In this document: one piece after another, positions 58,163 through 64,000 of the stretch
Layout: every line of letters starts with the position of its first letter
Position numbering within the stretch: the stretch's first letter is position 1
From: CAZRGZ01 sp964599775
GTDB lineage: Bacteria; Patescibacteriota; Saccharimonadia; Saccharimonadales; Saccharimonadaceae
Assembly (NCBI GenBank): GCA_964599775.1
Contig: CAZRGZ010000004.1
Location: forward strand, 20,062 to 84,061
DNA length: 64,000 nucleotides
Direction of reading: 5' to 3'
Notes under the pieces: model-generated
The model's input: only the letters and a program-made list of their open reading frames with translations
Told to the model about the DNA's origin: nothing
The model's database searches: none
Position numbers and translations under genes: made by a program

Positions 58163-59593
58163 ATGACAGAAAAATCTCGTTCTACTTTTAAACGGACCAA
58201 AATTCTCGCGACTATCGGGCCATCGACTGATAGCTATGAAAAGCTAGAAAAATTGGTATCAAGCGGCGTTAATGGCCTTCGGCTGAATTTTAGCCATGGC
58301 ACATACGAGGAGCGGGAACGTCAAATTCCGTGGATTCGTGAAATAAGCCAGAAGATCGGTAAGCCCGTCGCGATTTTGCAAGATTTACAAGGGCCAAAAA
58401 TCCGTCTTGGTGATATTGGCGAGCCACTCGAGGTAAAAACGGGTGATGAACTTGCCTTGGTATATGGCGGAGAACGCGATGGCTTGACCTTGCCGATTCA
58501 GTACAATCTAGCGACGAAGATGAAACCTGGCGAACGGCTCTATATTTTTGATGGTAAAATCCGTACCACTGTGCTTGAAGTATTTGGTGAAACCGTGCGG
58601 GTGCGGGTAGAAAACAACGGGATGGTTCTAAGCCGTAAGGGTATTAATGTGCCAGATACGGATTTTTCGGGCGATATTTTAACCGAAAAAGATTTACGCG
58701 ACCTTGACTACGGCGCGAAGCAAGATATAGATTTTGTGGCTATGAGTTTTGTGCAGTCCGCCGAAGATATCGAACATGGTAAGAAGCTGCTGCGCGAACG
58801 CGGGTCTGAAGCAAAAATTATCGCCAAAATTGAAACCAAGCAAGCGATAGAACCGCAAGAGCTAGAAAGAATTGTACAAGCAGCCGATGGTGTCATGGTG
58901 GCGCGTGGTGATTTAGCCGTTGAAGCTGGTGCCGAGGTAGTGCCGATTGTACAGCGCGATATTATTGGCTTGTGTCAAAAGTATGGCAAATTAAGCATTG
59001 TCGCAACGCAAATGATGGCCAGTATGGTAGAAAGCCCCGAGCCAACGCGAGCCGAAGTAAGTGATGTAGCCAACGCTGTTATTCTAGGCGCTGATTGCGT
59101 TATGCTTAGCGATGAAACAGCCATGGGGAAGTACCCGATAGAAACCGTAGCTTCAATGAAAAAGGTCATTTTGTATACCCAAGAACATGCTCCGGTTCGC
59201 CCTGTCTATTTCCGCGAAACACACAGCAACGACCGGCAGGATGCCATTAGTTCGGCAGCTGTTACCCTGGCTGGGCAATTGGGCGTAACCGCCATCGTAG
59301 CCGAAACGAAATCCGGTGCAACCGCCTCGAGTATTGCCACGCACCGGCCAACTTTACCTATTATTAGCGTGACGAGTGACCAACGCGTCGCGCAACAATT
59401 GACGCTTATGTACGCCAATAAAAGTTTCGTGCGGCCAGATGGTGAGAAAGCTGGTTTGGAACTCGCTCGTGAATTAAAAGCCGAAAACTATTATGGCGAT
59501 GGAACACGCCCAACGACAGTAGTCGTGGTGAGTGGCAAGCAACCAGGGCTTATTGGTGGAACAGATACCATTCGCGTGCGTGTGCTTGAATAA
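58163..59593 (+). CDS. pyk: Pyruvate kinase
   Basis: 476 residues; PEP plus ADP to pyruvate plus ATP. GGAG lies about 14 nt before the ATG. Motifs: KILATIGPSTDSYEKL, the N-domain LRLNFSHGTYEERE, QDLQGPKIRLG, IIAKIETKQAIE (catalytic Lys), the metal site VMVARGDLAVE, VATQMMASMVESPEPTRAEV, and the C-terminal domain IISVTSDQRVAQQLTLM. Length matches the family without an extra PEP-utiliser domain. Terminator follows 6 nt after the stop. Confidence 0.96.
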   Translation: MTEKSRSTFKRTKILATIGPSTDSYEKLEKLVSSGVNGLRLNFSHGTYEERERQIPWIREISQKIGKPVAILQDLQGPKIRLGDIGEPLEVKTGDELALVYGGERDGLTLPIQYNLATKMKPGERLYIFDGKIRTTVLEVFGETVRVRVENNGMVLSRKGINVPDTDFSGDILTEKDLRDLDYGAKQDIDFVAMSFVQSAEDIEHGKKLLRERGSEAKIIAKIETKQAIEPQELERIVQAADGVMVARGDLAVEAGAEVVPIVQRDIIGLCQKYGKLSIVATQMMASMVESPEPTRAEVSDVANAVILGADCVMLSDETAMGKYPIETVASMKKVILYTQEHAPVRPVYFRETHSNDRQDAISSAAVTLAGQLGVTAIVAETKSGATASSIATHRPTLPIISVTSDQRVAQQLTLMYANKSFVRPDGEKAGLELARELKAENYYGDGTRPTTVVVVSGKQPGLIGGTDTIRVRVLE

Positions 59594-59599
59594 GAAAAA

Positions 59600-59627
59600 C
59601 CCCACGCCTCATTGGAGAAGCGTGGGG
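59600..59627 (+). terminator. Terminator after pyk
   Basis: 8-bp stem CCCCACGC/GCGTGGGG with a 12-nt loop. Confidence 0.75.
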
Positions 59628-59674
59628 CAGGAAGGGACAGTTCGTGACTGATACAGTCACTCACTCTTCTTCCC

Positions 59675-59695
59675 TCGCCGTCTATGAGACGGCGA
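59675..59695 (-). terminator. Terminator of the 50-residue Cys-rich gene
   Basis: 8-bp stem TCGCCGTC/GACGGCGA with a 5-nt loop, 15 nt past the stop on the minus strand. Another hairpin (GTGACTG/CAGTCAC) follows near 59643-59660. Confidence 0.6.
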
Positions 59696-59709
59696 TGCGT
59701 GCGATGTGG

Positions 59710-59862
59710 TCAGTAATCGGTGTGACCAATGCAATCGCACGAGGGCGGCCCGCCGCAAGCTTGCTGACGGTCGTTGGGCGGTCCTGATCCGCACCGACCA
59801 CACTTGCACTCCTTGTGCACTGTGGTCAACTGGCGGATGGCGGGGAGGGTTTGCCGTTTCAT
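59710..59862 (-). CDS. GC-rich gene: 50-residue Cys-rich peptide
   Basis: Strong Shine-Dalgarno AAGGAGGTGA 6 nt before ATG 59862. Protein reads MKRQTLPAIRQLTTVHKECK, CGRCGSGPPNDRQQACGG and PPSCDCIGHTDY. Six Cys with CxC, CxxC, C and CxC spacing after a basic N-terminal half; no signal peptide. This suggests a metal-binding (metallothionein-like) or post-translationally modified peptide. Very GC-rich against AT-richer flanks, with a private terminator. It lies antisense between pyk and pgk. It is below the usual length cutoff for gene finders. Confidence 0.7.
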   Translation of the reverse strand: MKRQTLPAIRQLTTVHKECKCGRCGSGPPNDRQQACGGPPSCDCIGHTDY

Positions 59863-59942
59863 GATATCACCTCCTTCCAACTCCTATATTCTAGCAAGCG
59901 GCTATTAATAAGCACAGCATAAGCGTGTTATAATAAAGCCCA

Positions 59943-61169
59943 ATGGGCCAGTTCTTCAAAAAAACAATACAAGATGTACCGCTCGATAACAAAACCGTCT
60001 TGCTACGAGCGGATTACAATGTGCCGTTGGAAAAGGGTGAGATCACTGATGATTATCGGATCACTCAGAGTATCCCCACCATTCAGGATCTGCGCGACCG
60101 TGGTTGCAAGGTTGTGATTATTAGCCACTTGGGGCGACCAAAGGGTATGGTGGCACCGGGATTGAGTTTGGAGCCGGTGGCACGTCGTTTAAGTGAGCTA
60201 CTTGAAATGAATGTGCACTTTGCTAATGATTGCGTGGGCGACCGGGCTTTGCAGGCAGCAAAAAAGCTGCAAGCGGGCGAGGTATTGTTGCTGGAAAATC
60301 TACGCTTTCATGAAGGCGAAGAGGCGGATGACCCCAAGTTTGCTCAAGCGGTGGCTGAATCCAGTACGGCTGAGTATTTTGTGCAAGATGGTTTTGGAGT
60401 AGTACACCGAGCGCATGCAAGTACCGATGCCATCACGCGGTTTCTTCCAAGCGTCGCTGGTCCACTCCTCGAAAAAGAATATGTTACCATCACCCACGCA
60501 ATGGATACGCCCGAGCATCCATTTGTGGCGATTTTAGGTGGGGCGAAAGTCAGCGATAAAATCACCGTGATTAAACGTTTTATTGCTATTGCTGATCATA
60601 TCGTCATTGGTGGAGCGATGGCCAATACCTTTTTGCGCTATAAAGGTTACGAAATTGGTAAAAGCGTTGCCGAAAGCGGGCTCGATGTAGTTATGGATGA
60701 TATTTACGCAGCGGCGGCCAAAAAAGTAGGCGAAAAAAACGTCGATGACTTTATTCTGCTGCCAGTTGATGTTGCTGTGGCGCCAGAAATCAGCGCCAGT
60801 GAACGCCGAATGGTAGTCGCGAGTAACGAAATCGCCCCAGATGAATACGCGCTCGATATTGGCCCCTTAAGCGTCAGCTATGCTGCCGAATTAGTAGCGC
60901 AAGCCAGAATGGTCGTATGGAATGGTCCGCTGGGCTACACGACTATTCCACAATTTGCTTATGGTTCTGCCAAAATAGCGCTCGCTATGGCACAAAATTC
61001 GCAGGCCGAAACAATAGTTGGCGGTGGCGATACGGCGGAGTTTATTTTAGATTGGGATGCCAAGAATGGTGGTAGCTTTACACATGTTTCTACTGGCGGC
61101 GGGGCAAGTTTGGAACTGATGGCAGGGGAAAAATTGCCAGGTGTGGAGGCACTGATGGATGATGGATAA
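59943..61169 (+). CDS. pgk: Phosphoglycerate kinase
   Basis: 408 residues; 1,3-BPG plus ADP to 3-PG plus ATP. Motifs: LLRADYNVPLEKGEITDDYR (N-lobe), SHLGRPKG, LLLENLRFHEGEEAD, DGFGVVHRAHAST, LGGAKVSDK (ADP/sugar binding) and the C-lobe NGPLGYTTIPQFAYG and GGGDTAEF, with STGGGASLELMAG near the end. TATAAT at 59929-59934 is 8 nt before the ATG (leaderless). The terminator at 61177-61208 is downstream. It is antisense-flanked by two Cys-rich genes. Confidence 0.96.
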   Translation: MGQFFKKTIQDVPLDNKTVLLRADYNVPLEKGEITDDYRITQSIPTIQDLRDRGCKVVIISHLGRPKGMVAPGLSLEPVARRLSELLEMNVHFANDCVGDRALQAAKKLQAGEVLLLENLRFHEGEEADDPKFAQAVAESSTAEYFVQDGFGVVHRAHASTDAITRFLPSVAGPLLEKEYVTITHAMDTPEHPFVAILGGAKVSDKITVIKRFIAIADHIVIGGAMANTFLRYKGYEIGKSVAESGLDVVMDDIYAAAAKKVGEKNVDDFILLPVDVAVAPEISASERRMVVASNEIAPDEYALDIGPLSVSYAAELVAQARMVVWNGPLGYTTIPQFAYGSAKIALAMAQNSQAETIVGGGDTAEFILDWDAKNGGSFTHVSTGGGASLELMAGEKLPGVEALMDDG

Positions 61170-61176
61170 AATTAGC

Positions 61177-61208
61177 CCGTGCTGCGTGGCGATTGCCACG
61201 CAGCACGG
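61177..61208. terminator. Strong hairpin between pgk and the Cys-rich gene
   Basis: 14-bp perfect stem CCGTGCTGCGTGGC/GCCACGCAGCACGG with GATT loop. It serves pgk and, on the other strand, the leftward Cys-rich gene. Confidence 0.85.
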
Positions 61209-61344
61209 ACCCCCGGCTGCTAGACGTTGCACAAGAGACAACAGCAAACGCGTTAGCCGCCGCAGTTGNNNNNNNNNNTTGTTTGTTTTTAAAAATTCCC
61301 CCGGTGGGGGGGGCTCTCCCCCCCCCCCCACGGACCCCGGTCTG
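61209..61344. other. Assembly gap with low-complexity and duplicated ends
   Basis: Ten N at 61269-61278. The 60 nt left of the gap and the stretch 61330-61393 are about 85% identical, both covering the 3' half of the Cys-rich gene and its downstream. Between lies a G/C homopolymer-rich run. Either two tandem paralogs are collapsed here or low-quality contig ends overlap. The hairpin at 61177 may have stopped sequencing. Confidence 0.7.
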
Positions 61345-61488
61345 CTAGACGTTGCACATGAGACACGAGCAACCGCGTTCGCAGCCGCAGTTGCCCATGC
61401 AACTGCAGCCATCTCGGCCGCATCTGCAGACCTCATTGAGCCGCAACTGCTTCAGGCGCCTGTTGCGCAAAACACGTAGCAGTTTCAT
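61345..61488 (-). CDS. GC-rich gene: 47-residue Cys-rich peptide (metallothionein-like)
   Basis: AAAGGGAG stands 6 nt before ATG 61488, and a TTGCAT-18-TATAAT promoter lies upstream on the minus strand. The first 20 residues are Arg/Leu-rich (KLLRVLRNRRLKQLRLNEV), followed by CRCGRDGCSCMGNCGCERGC and SCLMCNV: nine Cys arranged as four CxC units plus one more Cys. This is the spacing of metallothioneins. There is no signal peptide. Below normal gene-length cutoffs. The downstream side runs into the assembly gap, and a damaged copy of the last part lies beyond it. Confidence 0.72.
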   Translation of the reverse strand: MKLLRVLRNRRLKQLRLNEVCRCGRDGCSCMGNCGCERGCSCLMCNV

Positions 61489-61666
61489 GCTACTCCCTTT
61501 CACTAGGAGGCTACTTATTATTATACCATGGAATATGTGGAATATGCAATGGGGAAGCTACTAAAGATCTGAGGATCTTAAAGCTCGATGTACAAATACT
61601 AGACGCTTGACGCATTTTTCGCTACACTAGAATAAGCATAAGTTCAAAGTCGATGTAATACATTAT

Positions 61667-62443
61667 ATGCGAGATAAAATCCTCATTGTTGGTAACTGGA
61701 AAATGCATTTTACCATGCATCAGGCCAGTATGTATGTGCACAAGCTAAGCGAAAAGGTGCAGGCACACCGCGATGTAGAAGTCGTACTATGTCCGAACAC
61801 GCTGACGCTACAATCACTGAGCGTGCAAATCAATCACCGTCAATTCAAACTAGGTGCACAAAACGCCCATTGGCGCGATGAAGGGCCGTATACTGGTGAA
61901 ATATCCGTGCATATGCTTCGCGGTATCACAAAATATTTGATTGTTGGCCACTCCGAACGCCGCCATATTTTTGGCGAGACCATTAAAGATACGCGGGCGA
62001 AGGTGCAAGCCGCAGTGCGCAACGACCTCACCCCAATACTATGTGTCGGTGAAACGGCGCATGAGCGAAGCGAGGGCGAGATGCGGGATACTATTCATGA
62101 CCAAGTGAATGGAGGCCTCGCGAATATCACTTCAGAAGAGGTAGAAAATGTGGTGATCGCCTATGAGCCAGTATGGGCTATTGGTACTGGCGACAACGCA
62201 CGTCCCGCTGATGTCGCCGAAGCAGTCGCGGTGATTCGCCATAATGTTGCTGCTTTGTATGGGAAAAACGCGGCCAAGAATGTGCGGGTGCTCTACGGTG
62301 GTAGCGTGAAGGCAGATAACGCCAGGGATTATTTAGAAATAGAAGGCGTCGACGGTCTCCTTATCGGTGGGGCGAGCTTACAAGCCGATACCTTTGCCGC
62401 AATAGCTGAGATGGCGCATGAATTACAGCATAATAAAGAATAA
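61667..62443 (+). CDS. tpiA: Triosephosphate isomerase
   Basis: 258 residues; interconverts DHAP and G3P in glycolysis. Motifs: LIVGNWKMHFTM (Asn, Lys), GHSERRHIFGE (catalytic His), the catalytic Glu in AYEPVWAIGTG near 165-175, loop 6 and LYGGSVKADNARDYL with the last phosphate loop GLLIGGASL. Close to the proline-rich protein gene (11 nt) and probably co-transcribed with it. Confidence 0.96.
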   Translation: MRDKILIVGNWKMHFTMHQASMYVHKLSEKVQAHRDVEVVLCPNTLTLQSLSVQINHRQFKLGAQNAHWRDEGPYTGEISVHMLRGITKYLIVGHSERRHIFGETIKDTRAKVQAAVRNDLTPILCVGETAHERSEGEMRDTIHDQVNGGLANITSEEVENVVIAYEPVWAIGTGDNARPADVAEAVAVIRHNVAALYGKNAAKNVRVLYGGSVKADNARDYLEIEGVDGLLIGGASLQADTFAAIAEMAHELQHNKE

Positions 62444-62454
62444 AAGAGGGTGGG

Positions 62455-63765
62455 ATGAAAGATATAGATTTTGACGAATTGGATCGAGCAGTATCATCAC
62501 TGCTAGGTAAGCCACAAACAAAACAGCCAACAGCCCAATCGCCACCGTCTGCAGAGAATACCTTGGCTCCACAAACATCGCCAGAGCCTCAGCGGCCCTC
62601 GCAACCGCCGGTTCAGGAGCGCGCTGAACCTTCAGCATCTCGCCAGAATACCACATTTCCCATTACGCCGGCATCACCGTCGTCAGTGCAAGGTGCACCA
62701 GCTCGACCAACTACTTCGCCGTCGAATCCAAATGCAAATACGCGGCAAAATGCACCTTCATCAGCTGCGCAACCTTCTTCGGCATCGTCACAAGCACCCG
62801 AACGACCGCTCGCTTCACGACGCGCAGGGCGTTTTATGGATGTGGTGCATCCCTCGGCAGCGGCACAAGACCGTACAGTAAAACCAGAAAGTTCCTCTGG
62901 TTCCACTGTCAGCACTTCACCCTCAAAAGTGTCACGAGTTGGCCGAGACATCCAATCACCGACTGTCGCAACTCCAGAATCGTTACCGTCGGAGCAAAAA
63001 GAACCTTCACAACCAAAGGCTACCACTTTCACTCCCCCTAAAGCTGATATACCACCGGTGAGTGCGCCCCCTAAAAATGCCGTACAGGAGCCAGCTCGCA
63101 AGCAACCCCTGCAAGATAAGCAGAACAGCGGGCCGCTACTCGCTGACCACACTACTTCACATCCTGAAACGCCGATTGGCCGTAAACCAGCCGAGGAGGT
63201 CTCCTCACCTTTCTTGACAGATGCAAAGGTAAAGAAGCGTCCATTAGGTGGACTTGGTGGTGAAAAACGGGCAACCGAACCGCAACCAATAAGTGCGCCG
63301 GCTATCCAAACTGCAGCTTTGAATGCAAAAAAAGAAATAACAAATTCGCCCCAAGATCAACCAAGAAATGATATACAAAAACCAGCTTCAACTTTGCCGC
63401 CAGAACTAAAGGAGGATATTGTTGCCGTTGAGTCTTCTGATACAGAAAACGAAGCAGCGACTCGGCCAGACACGCCTCCAGCCTTGCCGCCAGAGAAAAA
63501 AGCAGGCGTAAAATCAGCTCGCGCTGCCAGTGAAGCAGCTGCTAGTAGCGCAGCTATGTCTATCCCGCAGCAATATAGGGCAAAACAACCTGCATCAGAT
63601 ACCGCACCGCGCTCTATTTACGATACCGATGAGTACCATAAACCACTTTCGTCACCACAACAGAAAAAGAAGAAAACGCATCCAGTTGTATGGGTATTAC
63701 TCGTGATTTTACTGCTAGCTGTTGGTGCCGGGCTTGGTGTGGCGGCGTACTTTTTGCTTGGGTAG
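62455..63765 (+). CDS. Long disordered Pro/Ser-rich protein with C-terminal helix
   Basis: 436 residues. AGAGGGTG precedes the ATG. N-terminal DIDFDELDRAVSSLLGK is a short acidic helix; a long low-complexity Pro/Ser/Gln/Ala region follows, with the internal motif RRAGRFMDVVHPSAAA near 125-140, and a basic KKKKTHPVV plus one hydrophobic helix (WVLLVILLLAVGAGLGVAAY) at the end. I recall proteins with an N-terminal DELDRAV helix and a GRFMDVVHPS motif in Saccharibacteria genomes. Probably a tail-anchored membrane protein with a cytoplasmic tail that binds partners. Function unknown. Confidence 0.65.
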   Translation: MKDIDFDELDRAVSSLLGKPQTKQPTAQSPPSAENTLAPQTSPEPQRPSQPPVQERAEPSASRQNTTFPITPASPSSVQGAPARPTTSPSNPNANTRQNAPSSAAQPSSASSQAPERPLASRRAGRFMDVVHPSAAAQDRTVKPESSSGSTVSTSPSKVSRVGRDIQSPTVATPESLPSEQKEPSQPKATTFTPPKADIPPVSAPPKNAVQEPARKQPLQDKQNSGPLLADHTTSHPETPIGRKPAEEVSSPFLTDAKVKKRPLGGLGGEKRATEPQPISAPAIQTAALNAKKEITNSPQDQPRNDIQKPASTLPPELKEDIVAVESSDTENEAATRPDTPPALPPEKKAGVKSARAASEAAASSAAMSIPQQYRAKQPASDTAPRSIYDTDEYHKPLSSPQQKKKKTHPVVWVLLVILLLAVGAGLGVAAYFLLG

Positions 63766-63790
63766 TGGTAATATAACAATATTAGTTGAC

Positions 63791-63914
63791 GGGTTCTGAT
63801 TATGAACCTCGCTTGCCTCCTCCCCTTCGCCAAACAGACCGCCCAGGCGCCAGGATTTTTCGGGCTTTTTTCTACAAAAAAGCGCCGGAAAATCTTGGGC
63901 CCAACTCAGAACCC
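63791..63914. ncRNA. Large inverted-repeat region, possible structured RNA at the window edge
   Basis: Outer arms GGGTTCTGA (63791-63799) and TCAGAACCC (63906-63914) enclose a long imperfect stem between 63841 and 63900 that ends in T6/A6 arms around CTAC. On the minus strand the 3' end reads CAGAACCCG, a box similar to the last conserved region of RNase P RNA, and the strand continues past the window edge. The 5' half cannot be examined, so identity is uncertain; a terminator complex is another possibility. 63915-64000 shows no ORF. Confidence 0.3.
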
Positions 63915-64000
63915 TATCTCTCCTTCACTAAAAAAACCTAAAAGCGAAGTGCAGCCCAAGCTAACTCCCGGCGGCGAATGCCCCGAGAGTGTCTTGGCGC

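Noticed and set aside
61279..61330. Poly-G/C run as a G-quadruplex or regulatory tract
   Set aside because: It directly borders the N gap and is probably a sequencing artefact.
1..64000. CRISPR array, rRNA operon, transposase or integrase
   Set aside because: None seen: no regular spaced repeats, no 16S/23S signatures, no recognisable recombinase.

Overview
The window looks like a scaffold from a Patescibacteria (CPR) genome, most likely a Saccharibacterium (TM7). This is an inference. It rests on compact, mostly single-gene units, many very small proteins, a glycolytic block without biosynthetic operons, wall-anchored surface proteins with LPxTG-like sorting signals, small proteins that I recall as typical of Saccharibacteria (37927-38148, 62455-63765), and many genes with a -10 box only 6-9 nt before the ATG (leaderless mRNAs). 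TAG, TAA and TGA all act as stops. A run of ten N (61269-61278) shows this is a scaffolded draft.

Layout. 1-2.4 kb: murB end, a Nudix gene, tRNA-Arg, two truncated genes and tRNA-Lys. 2.6-10.6 kb: small enzymes (P-loop kinase, DUF488, GNAT, M20 peptidase, two Nudix proteins), a decayed ABC exporter, membrane proteins and GtrA. 10.7-18.6 kb: deaminase-like protein, trehalose synthase, a 1335-aa surface protein and an interrupted L,D-transpeptidase. 19-24.6 kb: ABC drug-type exporter pair, D,D-carboxypeptidase, folD. 24.7-32 kb: accessory stretch with GC-rich cassettes, acyltransferase and phospholipase D, and an HTH-methyltransferase. 33.4-37.9 kb: receiver protein, AHL-synthase-like acyltransferase, ThiF-like adenylyltransferase and membrane histidine kinase, a possible signal synthesis and sensing locus. 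38-47.4 kb: candidate small RNAs, surface proteins, pilin-like protein, and tRNA-Glu with a mini-island bounded by 46-bp repeats. 47.5-55.8 kb: DedA-like protein, LmbE deacetylase, aldo-keto reductase, flavin oxidoreductase, CopC-like protein, broken MFS gene, HD hydrolase. 55.9-63.8 kb: gpmA, eno, pyk, pgk, tpiA and a proline-rich membrane protein.

Three patterns cut across the annotation. First, about eleven small genes are distinctly GC-rich with actinobacterial-looking codon use and usually a strong Shine-Dalgarno and a private terminator; they sit singly among less GC-rich neighbours, and several are Cys-rich or secreted. They look like transfers from an actinobacterial source, plausibly the host. 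Second, each of the three tRNA genes runs into a palindrome that contains the tRNA CCA end, and partial tRNA copies lie nearby. Third, many genes are truncated, frameshifted or stop-interrupted (1.1-2.2, 3.8, 7.0-8.8, 17.8, 24.7, 43.8, 49.7, 53.6-54.9 kb); this may be genome decay, assembly error or both.
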